This document shows, in pieces, positions 9,118 through 18,393 of a stretch of DNA of 35,258 nucleotides. Both the position numbers and the translations under genes were made by a program. The notes beneath the pieces are model-generated. The model made no database searches, was not told the origin of the DNA, and worked only from the letters and a program-made list of their open reading frames with translations. Positions within the stretch are counted from its first letter, which is position 1. Each line of letters starts with the position of its first letter. This stretch comes from Acidobacteriota bacterium (lineage in GTDB: Bacteria > Acidobacteriota > Terriglobia > UBA7540), in assembly GCA_003171295.1 (NCBI GenBank), contig PMYF01000026.1, positions 1 through 35,258 on the forward strand, in the 5' to 3' direction.

Positions 9118-9324
9118 TCATACCGGGCTTTCATCACGACCCAGGTATTCCATTTTCCCTGCCGGCTTGACGACTCTGTTGCTCGGCAATTGGATACGCT
9201 CGCAATCCTCTTGCGCTGGGTTCAAGGGCCAAGCGTCGCTCGCCATCCCATCCAGCAGGCCGTTTTCGCAGAGGAACTCCGCAGCAGCGCGAATAGCAGC
9301 AAACCGGAGACCGAGCGCTTCTTT
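9118..9324 (-). pseudogene. Remnant of the 3' end of a DUF4910/aminopeptidase-like gene, paralogous to the 11114-12433 gene
   Basis: Reverse-strand reading KEALGLRFAAIRAAAEFLCENGLLDGMASDAW aligns with ERSGLPFAAIHDAAELLLESGLLAEAAESGSDG of the intact gene; nucleotide similarity extends beyond the intact gene's stop (GGATTGCGARCGTATCCA shared). In-frame TAG just upstream, so not an intact gene. Confidence 0.75.
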
Positions 9325-9368
9325 CTAGCCCTACTGCCCTGATCCGTCGCCCGCGCCTTTCGGTTCAG

Positions 9369-10925
9369 CTACCGATTCCGGCGGTAAAGCGTCCAGTAAT
9401 CCGATTGGCCTGCCACCGAGTAGTGTTTCTGCAGATAAGGGCGGTATGCCTCTTCAATCAACAGGTCGCTGCTCTCGTGCGTGCTCTCGTAGTGCGGCTC
9501 CATGATCAGATCTGCATCGCCGAAGATGCGGTCTGGGTCCGGCAGGTGCGCCATCGTAATGTTGTTGCCGAGAAGAAGCCACGTGCTGCCTCCTGCCGCC
9601 GGCTTGCGGCGCAGCACATAGGAAAACGGATTGTGAAATCCGACCGTTGCTACCTTCTCATTCTGCTGCGACGACGATTCCAGGAGCCGTACCCCGTCGT
9701 TCACGCACGTCGCATACAAGCGCCCGTTGTCCCCGTGTTTCGTATCCGAATCGGGATTGTCGAAGAACCGGAGCCCGTCCATCTTGTAGCCAGCGATGCT
9801 GACGCCCGTAGACCACCTGGCGGGCATACGATATTTCAGCAGAGCTGCCATGCCCACACAGTCCCCATAGAACTGCGCGGCAATGCCTCCCAGTCCCACT
9901 GCCGCCAAGACCGCGACGGCAACCTTTTCCCTCGTTTTGGGATGCGCGGCTGCCAACTGTGCAACCAGGACCACAATCCACAAGGTCATCAGTTGGAACC
10001 CCGTCTCCAACGCGTTTGTGCTTCGCAGCAGGCCGCTCACGGCAATGGTCGCGGACGCCAGCAGGATGGTTCTCACTCCCTGGCCTCGCCGGAATCCTCC
10101 CGGGACAACCAGCAGCACCGTCAGCACGGTGAAAAGGAACAGCGTAACCGCTTCACCGCTGCCGGGCAGCATACCCTCGATCTTCCTGAATGACAGTGAC
10201 CCGCTTCGGGAGTGAATCGCCAGCCACATGTCAGCAGAAAAAGCCTTCAACGCGAAGCGCAGATACAAGCAGAAGAGCGCGAACACGGCGGCCGCTCCCG
10301 CCAGAATCCCCCCCCAACGCCCGAGTTCTTCCTTCCGCAATGGCACAGTCACAAGCAGCAGCAAGACCGCGGCCCCGAGGAAGTTCAACTTCAGAAACAG
10401 GAGCAACACCACAATCGCTCCACTCGATACCCCGCCCCAGAACCTGCTTCGCTCATGTGCGAACGCGCACTCCACAAGCACGATGGCCAGCAATGCGTAG
10501 CCAAGGCGGTTGTAAATCATAGCGCAACTCACCGCGTTCGGTGTGCTGTCCAGTGGTGCCGGGCAAGTTGCCGTCAGTACCAACCACGCCGTCACTAGCA
10601 GCGCCGGAACCACCGGCATCCGTGGCCGCGAAATTCGCCACCCCCAAATCCCAATGCACGCACCGGCGATCGCGATCCCCACCGACAGCCCCTTCGGCGT
10701 GCATCCGGTCAGCCACATCCCTCCAGCCGCGATCATGTATACCAGCGGCCCTAGCGCAAGGTAGAAATCCCGGTACGGAACCTGGCCGTTCAGAATCCGC
10801 CACGCCCCATCAAGCAGCAGGAGCGCGTCGTTGCCATCCTGATTCACAGGGCCTGTTCCAAATGCGGCAACGCAGGCGAGGTACAGAAATACTGCCGTCG
10901 CCAGCGCCCACGAAACCACCGGCAC
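9369..10925 (-). CDS. Polytopic membrane protein, glycosyltransferase-like
   Basis: 518 aa, many TM helices, N-terminal loop VNQDGNDALLLLDGAWRILNGQVPYRDFYLALGPLVYM typical of GT-C-type proteins. GTG start preceded by AAGGGGA. Confidence 0.75.
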   Translation of the reverse strand: MPVVSWALATAVFLYLACVAAFGTGPVNQDGNDALLLLDGAWRILNGQVPYRDFYLALGPLVYMIAAGGMWLTGCTPKGLSVGIAIAGACIGIWGWRISRPRMPVVPALLVTAWLVLTATCPAPLDSTPNAVSCAMIYNRLGYALLAIVLVECAFAHERSRFWGGVSSGAIVVLLLFLKLNFLGAAVLLLLVTVPLRKEELGRWGGILAGAAAVFALFCLYLRFALKAFSADMWLAIHSRSGSLSFRKIEGMLPGSGEAVTLFLFTVLTVLLVVPGGFRRGQGVRTILLASATIAVSGLLRSTNALETGFQLMTLWIVVLVAQLAAAHPKTREKVAVAVLAAVGLGGIAAQFYGDCVGMAALLKYRMPARWSTGVSIAGYKMDGLRFFDNPDSDTKHGDNGRLYATCVNDGVRLLESSSQQNEKVATVGFHNPFSYVLRRKPAAGGSTWLLLGNNITMAHLPDPDRIFGDADLIMEPHYESTHESSDLLIEEAYRPYLQKHYSVAGQSDYWTLYRRNR

Positions 10926-11113
10926 TCCCCTTCGCGGGCGGTTAGCCAGCGCATCAGTCGCGCTAGCATCCCGTCGACCACCGCTGTCTCCTTATCCGAA
11001 TCTTCCATCACGCCTCGCGATGAATCATGAATCGGGAATCCCATTTTGGCGGCCTAATCGTGACCAGCCTGAAGCTGGATACGTTCGCAATCCGCCTGCG
11101 TTCCTCTTAAGGG

Positions 11114-12433
11114 CTAACCATCGCTCCCGCTCTCAGCTGCCTCAGCCAGCAAGCCGCTCTCCAGGAGGAGCTCTGCCGCATCGTGAATGGCGGCAAACGG
11201 CAGTCCTGAGCGCTCCGCAATATCCAAAAGCGAATGTTCGCCGTCGGACAAATTCAGAACCCAAAGCCGGGCATTTACTTCTACGTCAATTGACTCCCCG
11301 CCGGTGCTGCGGTACAAGTTTCTCTTCCCGAGTTGGGGCTCACAATAGGGATTCCGGTTAAGATACTTTTTGTTCTTCTCGAGCACGTCGACGATGGATG
11401 CGCACAAGCGCAACGACCGAGCCATCTGTTCCGGATGAATGAAGTCGAGATTGTCCGCCGACGTGTGGTACTCGGGAAAGGTCCCCCATACGCTCCGCAT
11501 CAGGCATCCAACTGGAAGATTGAAACCAGGTGAGCAGTATTGCCGTTCATCATATCCGTATGGTGAAAAATCAAGGACTTCTGCCGGCTCGCCGCAGTGA
11601 CGCAGGACATGCGCCGCAGCGCGGTCGATCTCCGCATCCCCACGCCGGCTCTTCTTATAATGAAACCCACCGGAGTCGCCCACACAAGTCAAGACCAATC
11701 CATGCCGGACGCGTCCAGCAGCCTCCCGATTCCGCGCCAGCCAGGCGATCGCCCCAATCGTCCCCGGAATGAACAGAAACCGATACGAATATCGCAGCGC
11801 CCGCCCCGACAAAAGCCGAGCAAGAAATGTTGCCACGGTCAGCCCGGAAAGATTGTCGTTCGCCAGGGATGGATGACACGCATGCGCCGATATCAGGACT
11901 TCTTCGGTGGACGCGCCCGGTAGAAAGCATTCAGCCCAGGTGAGGCGGCCATCCTCAAGCGTCGAATCAATGCACACCTCATACTCCGCATCCTGGAGTT
12001 GCCGCAATCGATTCTGCGAAAGGCAGAAACCCCAGTCTTCCCGGTAATAGGCCGTTCGATAGGGAATCCAGTCAGGATGTTCGGGAAGAGTGAACAGACG
12101 ATCTTTGAGTTCGCTGAGCAGAAGCCGGGCGCTGACCGGCACGCTGTAATTCACGACATGAAGATTCGACTGCCGGAAATCCACGACACGCGCCCCGGTT
12201 GAATCCTTTATATAGGCATCGCGAATGTTCCATTCCCTGGGAACCACCCAGTCAAAGACTTTCGTTCCACTCGCGACTTCGTGGAGCTGAACAGGAATAA
12301 GCTTCTGAATCTGTTTGAAAGTCTCGCGAATGCCCTCGCCCGTAATGCTCCGGCAAATGGGGTAAATCTCCGCCGCAAACCGGTGCATTTCGATGCCAAG
12401 GTCCGATGGATTCATTCCTTCTAATTCATTCAT
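11114..12433 (-). CDS. DUF4910-type / M28-like aminopeptidase-related protein
   Basis: EIYPICRSITGEGIRETF, VPREWNIRDAYI, LISAHACHPSLANDNLSGLTVATFL (Zn-peptidase-like), PVGCLMRSVWGTFPEYHTSADN; C-terminal winged-helix-like tail. Confidence 0.85.
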   Translation of the reverse strand: MNELEGMNPSDLGIEMHRFAAEIYPICRSITGEGIRETFKQIQKLIPVQLHEVASGTKVFDWVVPREWNIRDAYIKDSTGARVVDFRQSNLHVVNYSVPVSARLLLSELKDRLFTLPEHPDWIPYRTAYYREDWGFCLSQNRLRQLQDAEYEVCIDSTLEDGRLTWAECFLPGASTEEVLISAHACHPSLANDNLSGLTVATFLARLLSGRALRYSYRFLFIPGTIGAIAWLARNREAAGRVRHGLVLTCVGDSGGFHYKKSRRGDAEIDRAAAHVLRHCGEPAEVLDFSPYGYDERQYCSPGFNLPVGCLMRSVWGTFPEYHTSADNLDFIHPEQMARSLRLCASIVDVLEKNKKYLNRNPYCEPQLGKRNLYRSTGGESIDVEVNARLWVLNLSDGEHSLLDIAERSGLPFAAIHDAAELLLESGLLAEAAESGSDG

Positions 12434-12963
12434 AGGGAAACAAAGTCGGGATAACTCCGATCACGATCAGAGATGACTTTTACTTCCGCAGGCCAGACGA
12501 TTCCGAACGCTGGATCGTTCCAGCGCACTCCGCGGCCGGCTTCGGGGTGATAAAACTCGGACATTTCGTACGAGACCTCGGTCTGGTCCTCCAGCGTCAG
12601 AAACCCGTGTGCGCACCCTTCCGGAATGTAGAGCGCACGACGATTGGCGGCGCTCAAGGTCAAGGCAAACCATTGCCTGTAGGTAGGCGAGTCGGGCCGG
12701 AGGTCAAGGGCCACATCGTAAAGGCTGCCTTTGGTACAGCGAACCGCCTTTGCTTCCAGCCAGGGTGGCGACTGGTAATGAACTCCGCGCAACGTTCCCC
12801 TTCGCTCGTTGAAGGAAATGTTGCACTGCGCAATCCGCGGCGTCAATCCATGGCTTCTGAATTCGTTCTCGCACCACGAACGGGCAAAGAAGCCCCGCGC
12901 GTCACGGTTGAATTCCAGCTCGATTGCGAAAACTCCGGGAATTCCGGTCTTCTGAAAGATCAT
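12430..12963 (-). CDS. rfbC: dTDP-4-dehydrorhamnose 3,5-epimerase-like protein (RmlC family)
   Basis: RGVHYQSPPWLEAKAVRCTKGSLYDVALDLR, PEGCAHGFLTLED, YEMSEFYHPEAGRGVRWNDPAFGI. ATGA overlap with the following gene. Confidence 0.9.
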   Translation of the reverse strand: MIFQKTGIPGVFAIELEFNRDARGFFARSWCENEFRSHGLTPRIAQCNISFNERRGTLRGVHYQSPPWLEAKAVRCTKGSLYDVALDLRPDSPTYRQWFALTLSAANRRALYIPEGCAHGFLTLEDQTEVSYEMSEFYHPEAGRGVRWNDPAFGIVWPAEVKVISDRDRSYPDFVSL

Positions 12964-13018
12964 TCGGTGCTTCCGATCCCCGGCTCGCCGCACGCTGAAA
13001 CTCCGCCGAGTTTCTTTC

Positions 13019-14929
13019 TTAATGAGCCGGAACCGCGTCGCGTTCGATTCGCGCCGCCGACGCGCGCCGAACTCTCAGCCATTGCTCGAACAGGACCAAG
13101 CTAAAAAGTACCTTGTGATGGTCACTTTGCCCCGACTGGTGCTCCCTCAATAGCTTCTGCACGGCCGATGGACGCAGGTAGTGATAAATCAACGACTCAC
13201 CGTCCATAAGGGAATCGCGCACTTTGCCATTTATGCTCTTCCGGAACCAATCGTCGGTCACGTTGACGGCAAACCCGCGTTTCTTTCTCCGCAGAAACGA
13301 CTTAGGGAGAAACTGTTCGCAGACGCGGCGATGAATCCATTTCCGCGAACCGTACCGCACCTTAAAGCTGGCCGGCAACCGCTCGACATATTCGACAAGC
13401 TCCTTGTCGAGGTAAGGAACCCTGGCCTCCAAACCATGCGCCATGGAAAGCTTGTCGCCGAACATCAAAAGCTCATCGGGTAGCGTGGAGCGGATCTCAA
13501 GGTACTGCAGGCCGCCGAGTTCGTCGGTATCGCTCATAAGTGGCTCAAGGTCGCGCCAGCACTCCACAATGGCGTCTCCTGTATTCGCCTCCAGCAAACC
13601 TTCCTGAAATAACTCATCGATCTCCGGTCCAGGAAGCAGAGACAGCACATGCTGATAGCGCTGCAGCCTGTCCGGAACGTCGAGCGAGTAGAGGCCGCGC
13701 TTCAGTGTCTCATTTCTCGGCAGCCGGGCGATGAACTTCGCAGCCGCGGCCCGCATCCACGGGGGCGCCGCGCCCCATACGGCCCCATAACGTACACCAA
13801 GATGACGGCGATACCCGCCGAAAAGCTCGTCCGGACCCTGTCCGATCAGAGCGACCTTTACGTCCTGACGCGCACGCTGGCAAACAAAATACATCGGGAC
13901 AATGGAGGAAGACGCGATCGGCTCTTCGAGGCACGCAACGATGTTTTCCAGAGAGCCTTCGAATGTCGCCCTGTCCAGTGTGACCGCCGCATGCTGCGAT
14001 GAAAAATGAGAAGCGGTCGCCTCCGCGTCTCTCAGTTCGTCATCCGAGAAGCTGGAACCGTATCCCACGGTATATGTGCGCCAGGATTCTCCATACAGGT
14101 TCATAAGCGCCAGCAACATGCCGGAGTCTACCCCGCCGCTGAGCAGGAGCCCCACAGGAACATCGCTGAGGAGATGCCGCTTCATCGCCTGCTTGTACAG
14201 TTCGAGCAGGTCTTCGCATGCTTCTGCATCGGATTTAGGCGGCGACACCGGCGTGGGGTGATATTTGTACCAGCGGCGCACCTTGCAGGAACGTTTTTCG
14301 CACACCAGCATCGTTCCCGAAGCCAGCTTCCGGATTCCGCGAAAGATCGTATAAGGAGAGGGTGTGTACCGGTAGCGCAGAAACAGGTTCAGAGCGGTAT
14401 GATCCACTGCCGCAGTTTCGCGCGCTGTCGCCTCGACTGCACGAATCTCGGATCCGAAATAAAGGCATTCGCCATCGATGCGGTAGTAGATCATCTTGAT
14501 GCCAAAGCGATCCCGGGCGATTACCAGCTTTTCCTTCGCGGCGTCCCAAATGGCCAGCCCGAACATCCCGTTCAGGTGGTCAAACACCTCCTCGCCCCAC
14601 TGCTTGTACCCATAAACGATGACTTCGGTATCGGAGTTCGTGCGGAACCGATGACCATAGCCTTCGAGCTCGCGCCGGAGCTCGGGAAAGTTATAGATCT
14701 CGCCGTTAAACACCACCCAGACCGTTTCCTCCCGATCGGACATGGGTTGATGGCCGCCCGCCAGGTCGATAATGGACAATCTGCGAAAACCCAGTCCCAG
14801 CGGCCCCGCAAGATAGTAGCCCTCGTCGTCCGGCCCGCGATGAGCAATGCTCCTCGCCATCACCTCGAGGTTCTCGCGAAGAACCGGAGCTCTGTCCCCG
14901 AAGTTATATTGTCCGCAGATTCCGCACAT
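13019..14929 (-). CDS. asnB: Asparagine synthase (glutamine-hydrolysing)
   Basis: MCGICGQYN (Cys2 nucleophile), IAHRGPDDEG, FNGEIYN, LLLSGGVDSGMLLAL PP-loop, LEARVPYLDKELVEY. Confidence 0.95.
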   Translation of the reverse strand: MCGICGQYNFGDRAPVLRENLEVMARSIAHRGPDDEGYYLAGPLGLGFRRLSIIDLAGGHQPMSDREETVWVVFNGEIYNFPELRRELEGYGHRFRTNSDTEVIVYGYKQWGEEVFDHLNGMFGLAIWDAAKEKLVIARDRFGIKMIYYRIDGECLYFGSEIRAVEATARETAAVDHTALNLFLRYRYTPSPYTIFRGIRKLASGTMLVCEKRSCKVRRWYKYHPTPVSPPKSDAEACEDLLELYKQAMKRHLLSDVPVGLLLSGGVDSGMLLALMNLYGESWRTYTVGYGSSFSDDELRDAEATASHFSSQHAAVTLDRATFEGSLENIVACLEEPIASSSIVPMYFVCQRARQDVKVALIGQGPDELFGGYRRHLGVRYGAVWGAAPPWMRAAAAKFIARLPRNETLKRGLYSLDVPDRLQRYQHVLSLLPGPEIDELFQEGLLEANTGDAIVECWRDLEPLMSDTDELGGLQYLEIRSTLPDELLMFGDKLSMAHGLEARVPYLDKELVEYVERLPASFKVRYGSRKWIHRRVCEQFLPKSFLRRKKRGFAVNVTDDWFRKSINGKVRDSLMDGESLIYHYLRPSAVQKLLREHQSGQSDHHKVLFSLVLFEQWLRVRRASAARIERDAVPAH

Positions 14930-14938
14930 AGTAACCGG

Positions 14939-16201
14939 CTATTGCCGCTCTTCCGAATCGCGATCGATGCCCAAGGAATTCCGGTAAAGAAGGAAGCTAA
15001 GGCTTCTGAAGAACTGCGACTGCGCCCACCGATGCATCGGGACATTGTCCCAACCAAGCAGAAGCTGCCGGCTGCGAAACGACCCGTCGGCCTTCTGCCA
15101 TGCCGAAAAATCCACGGCGAGCGCGAGGATCCGATCGAGCGCCGGAAAGCGGCCCTGCAAGAGCACAGCGAGATTGATGCACTCAGCGTAATCGTACAGT
15201 TCGCGGCGGTACACGGTGAGCCGCGGACGACGAGAGAACGGTTTCGGCAATCCACGCTCATCGAACAGATTGCCCACGTAATACTCGACGCCGCGCTCAA
15301 TGGCCGCGGTGCAGGCGCGATCGCCGGTCAGCGCCTCGACTTTGGCCAACGCCTTCAGAACAAAACAAGTGTGAAAGTGATCGACAAAGTCCCTTTCGCC
15401 ATCGACCGAGTAGTACCAGGAACCATCTGGGTTTTGCGACTCAAGGACAAAGTTGAGATTCCGGCCGGCGATTTCCTGGTAGCGCGGTTCGCCGAAATCG
15501 ACAGCCGCCCGGGTCAGCAGAAAGCCCCGATAGGCGCTCGCGTTGATCACCCCTCCGTGTTCCTCCGGGTCCGGGTTATACGAGCAGCTCGACGCCGTGG
15601 GAGAGGCCGGATAGTCGTGGTAGTCACGGACCGCGTGTTCCGCGATCGACCGCATAATGTCGCGCCAGCGCCGGTCCCGATCGATGCGATGGACTTCAAA
15701 AAATGCCTCGTAGACATACGGAACGGTCGTAATGAGCGGAGTCTGAGCCCACATCGTTCCCCGCCGGGTTCCCCAATTGAATGGATAGCCCCAGCAGTAG
15801 TTCTCATATCCCGGGCAGCGGGTCGTTTCCAGTACCTCAAGGAAGTGAACCGCGCGGCGGTAGTATCGTTCGTCGTTCAGAACCTGAGAGAGCATGGCGA
15901 AGCCCATCGCGTAGTGAGCATCCGCGATGGGGAACCTCTGTGGCTTCCAGAACAGGCTCCGCGCTGAGGGCGCAAAGGCCTCGGAAAAGATCATCGGAGC
16001 AACCGCGAGCTTACCGAGCACAGGTCTGCGATAGTACAGAGCTTTGGCGGCCCGGCCCAGATCGCTGGCGAAAAAGCTCTGATGGTCGTACGACGTTTCT
16101 CCAAAGCGATCGAGCCAATCCACAAACCGGACGACCGCCGTCCGCACTTTGGCGAGATCCGGGCGGACCGTTTCGGTTCTCTCGAGCACGGCTGTCGTCA
16201 T
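14939..16201 (-). CDS. Predicted alpha/alpha-toroid protein of unknown function (polysaccharide-cluster 'prenyltransferase-like' repeat fold)
   Basis: MTTAVLERTETVRPDLAKVRTAVVRFVDWLDRFGE..., repeats such as LESQNPDGSWYYS and WQKADGSFRSRQ. ORF-track start (16579) overlaps the upstream GT; ATG at 16201 lies just after the GT stop (16207). Confidence 0.7.
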   Translation of the reverse strand: MTTAVLERTETVRPDLAKVRTAVVRFVDWLDRFGETSYDHQSFFASDLGRAAKALYYRRPVLGKLAVAPMIFSEAFAPSARSLFWKPQRFPIADAHYAMGFAMLSQVLNDERYYRRAVHFLEVLETTRCPGYENYCWGYPFNWGTRRGTMWAQTPLITTVPYVYEAFFEVHRIDRDRRWRDIMRSIAEHAVRDYHDYPASPTASSCSYNPDPEEHGGVINASAYRGFLLTRAAVDFGEPRYQEIAGRNLNFVLESQNPDGSWYYSVDGERDFVDHFHTCFVLKALAKVEALTGDRACTAAIERGVEYYVGNLFDERGLPKPFSRRPRLTVYRRELYDYAECINLAVLLQGRFPALDRILALAVDFSAWQKADGSFRSRQLLLGWDNVPMHRWAQSQFFRSLSFLLYRNSLGIDRDSEERQ

Positions 16202-16206
16202 GGAAT

Positions 16207-17142
16207 TCAGTTGCCCTCTTTTCCCAAGGCGCTGGCGTTGAAATTGTCCACCCGCTTCAGCCGGAGCAACGAACCAAGAATCGACCGCAGTTTCCGCATC
16301 TGCTCTTTGCGATGAAACCGCATCAGCTCGGCGGAGACGGGCCGTTCCACTCGCCGTGCAAAGGCACAGAGATATCCCAGGCCAAGAGCCATCCCGTTCA
16401 CCAGATACGGACGTTTGGTCATTCGGTACACAACCCGGAAGATTTCCCATACCGGGTGTCCGCCGAGGTAATAGTCCTTTTCGCCATAGGAGAAGCTCGA
16501 AGCCAGACGGCCTCGCTCGGCGGTTCCCATGGCGCGATGATGAAAGAAGCACTTTTCCCGGAAGGAGCGCGTTTTCCAACCCATCATGCGAGCAGTAGTC
16601 ACTGCCATCCAGTCGATTCCACCAGCTTTGTTCGGACGATAGCCGCCGATTTCTTCAAAGCAGCGGCGGCGAAAGAGCTGACACTGCCCGGAGACATGTG
16701 TCTGCCCTTCGAAGCTATCGGTTGATGAGCTGTAGCCGTGCTCGCGGAAAATAGTACCTGCCACCCCAAGCTGGGGATCCTTTTGGAACTCTCCCATCAG
16801 GAACTCAAAGTGATCCTCATCCAGAGATACGTCGGCGTCGAGATTGCCAATCACCTCATAATCGAGGTCCCTGACCTGTTCCCAGCCTGCATTGAAGGCC
16901 CATACCTTGGCGGCAAAATGACGCTCCTTGCGAAGCGGACGGTTGACCAACCTGATCCACGCGTAATCCGCCAGGTACGGACTCACCAGCACCGCGGTAT
17001 CGTCGGTCGAGCCATCGTTGACGATCACCCACCGCAGGGGAAGAACCGTCTGCCGGATCACCGACTCCAGTGTTTTCTCGATGAATGCTGCCTCGTTGCG
17101 GGCGGGAGTCACCAATACATAATCGGCCGGGGAACTTGTCAT
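16207..17142 (-). CDS. Glycosyltransferase family 2
   Basis: YVLVTPARNEAAFIEKTLESVIRQTVLPLRWVIVNDGSTDDT; NLDADVSL; GQCQLFRRRCFEEIGGY. Confidence 0.92.
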   Translation of the reverse strand: MTSSPADYVLVTPARNEAAFIEKTLESVIRQTVLPLRWVIVNDGSTDDTAVLVSPYLADYAWIRLVNRPLRKERHFAAKVWAFNAGWEQVRDLDYEVIGNLDADVSLDEDHFEFLMGEFQKDPQLGVAGTIFREHGYSSSTDSFEGQTHVSGQCQLFRRRCFEEIGGYRPNKAGGIDWMAVTTARMMGWKTRSFREKCFFHHRAMGTAERGRLASSFSYGEKDYYLGGHPVWEIFRVVYRMTKRPYLVNGMALGLGYLCAFARRVERPVSAELMRFHRKEQMRKLRSILGSLLRLKRVDNFNASALGKEGN

Positions 17143-18254
17143 GATCTACCTCGGGGCTGGACCTTTCCGACGGTAGTATTGAAAACCGCGCCGGAGCGGC
17201 TGTCGCTCGATTCGGCCGAGGCATAGACCGAATTCCGATGGTCGGCAAGCGCCCGATCATACATATCTTCCGGTTCGTAGACCGCCACATGGCTGCCTCT
17301 GCTGGAAAAACGGAAGGGGACACACAACAGATGCTTCAGCTTTTCTCTCACAGCTTCCTGCCGTTCGGGCGGCACGCAAAAGAGCATGAAACCGCCGCCC
17401 CCCGCCCCCAGCAGTTTGCCTCCGATGGCGCCTGCGCTCCTTCCGGCCTCATAGATCTCATCGATTGCCGCGTTGGAGATTCTTCCGGTTAGCGAGCGTT
17501 TGATCTTCCAGCCCTCATGTAGAAGCTGGCCGAATTCATCGATTGGACGCCGGGAATCGACAATGATCTCTTCTCCCCGATCGACGATTTCCATGATTGC
17601 CTCTAACTCCCGCTGCTTTTGCGGAGTAACCCTTAGCTGCTCCTGTGCGACTTCGGATGCCGTTCTTGAGAATCCGGTGAAAAACAGGACGAGGTGCTGC
17701 TCCAGCTCTGCAATCCTACTTTGCGACGCCAGGATTCTCCTGACCTCAAACGAGCCGTCTTGGAGAAAGTCTATTCTGTTGAAACCGCCATAGGCCGCGC
17801 TGATCTGATCCTGAGCCCCCACTGCCTCTCCCAGAAGGTTCTGCTCGACGTGGATGGCCTCCCGTGCCAAGGTTTGCTTGTCGCGCATCTGATTTTTGAG
17901 CGCATAAAGACCAAGAAGCAACCCAACCGTGAAGGCCGAGCTGGTGCCGAGGCCCGTCCGGGCTGGCAGATCGGCAATGTGATGAATCTCGACGCCTTCG
18001 CTCATACCAAGGTACTGGAGACACGCACGAACCGAAGGATGCTCGATCGCGCTGTTACTGACGACATTTTCCACCTTCGAATAGGAAACCCGGCTGTGAT
18101 ACTCGAAAAACGGTGGCAGACGTCGACACGTAATATAGCAACTCTTGTCAATTGTGGTGGAGAGGACGGCCCCGCCGTGCTCACGGGACCAGACCGGATA
18201 GTCTGTCCCCCCGCCGAAAAAAGAGATCCGCATCGGCGTGCTCGTGATGATCAT
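17139..18254 (-). CDS. GHMP family sugar kinase (D-glycero-D-manno-heptose 7-phosphate kinase HddA-like)
   Basis: MIITSTPMRISFFGGGTDYP, LPARTGLGTSSAFTVGLLLGL, GKLLGAGGGGFMLF. Start at 18254 preferred to ORF-track 18293. Confidence 0.87.
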   Translation of the reverse strand: MIITSTPMRISFFGGGTDYPVWSREHGGAVLSTTIDKSCYITCRRLPPFFEYHSRVSYSKVENVVSNSAIEHPSVRACLQYLGMSEGVEIHHIADLPARTGLGTSSAFTVGLLLGLYALKNQMRDKQTLAREAIHVEQNLLGEAVGAQDQISAAYGGFNRIDFLQDGSFEVRRILASQSRIAELEQHLVLFFTGFSRTASEVAQEQLRVTPQKQRELEAIMEIVDRGEEIIVDSRRPIDEFGQLLHEGWKIKRSLTGRISNAAIDEIYEAGRSAGAIGGKLLGAGGGGFMLFCVPPERQEAVREKLKHLLCVPFRFSSRGSHVAVYEPEDMYDRALADHRNSVYASAESSDSRSGAVFNTTVGKVQPRGRS

Positions 18255-18393
18255 TGCTTCATCCTTTTGCGTCTCGCATAACGACCTAAGCAATCTCGGT
18301 AACTCCAGTTAGCGATGCCGCCAAATGGCATACCGTTCCTTGTGCCGCATGAAGTGTACTCAGCCAAAGTTGCTCGTAGCATCCTCGTGAGTT

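Noticed and set aside
10453-10803. Minus-strand 116-aa ORF and several overlapping plus-strand ORFs in 10190-10945
   Set aside because: Alternate frames of the membrane protein gene 9369-10925; compositionally biased (Arg/Pro/Ser-rich), no motifs.
14006-15967. 653-aa plus-strand ORF
   Set aside because: Antisense to asnB and the toroid gene, which have clear family motifs; no recognisable motif in the antisense product. Typical spurious ORF of GC-rich coding DNA.
16202-16579. N-terminal extension of the toroid ORF
   Set aside because: Overlaps the GT2 gene; the natural start MTTAVLERT is at 16201, right after the GT2 stop.
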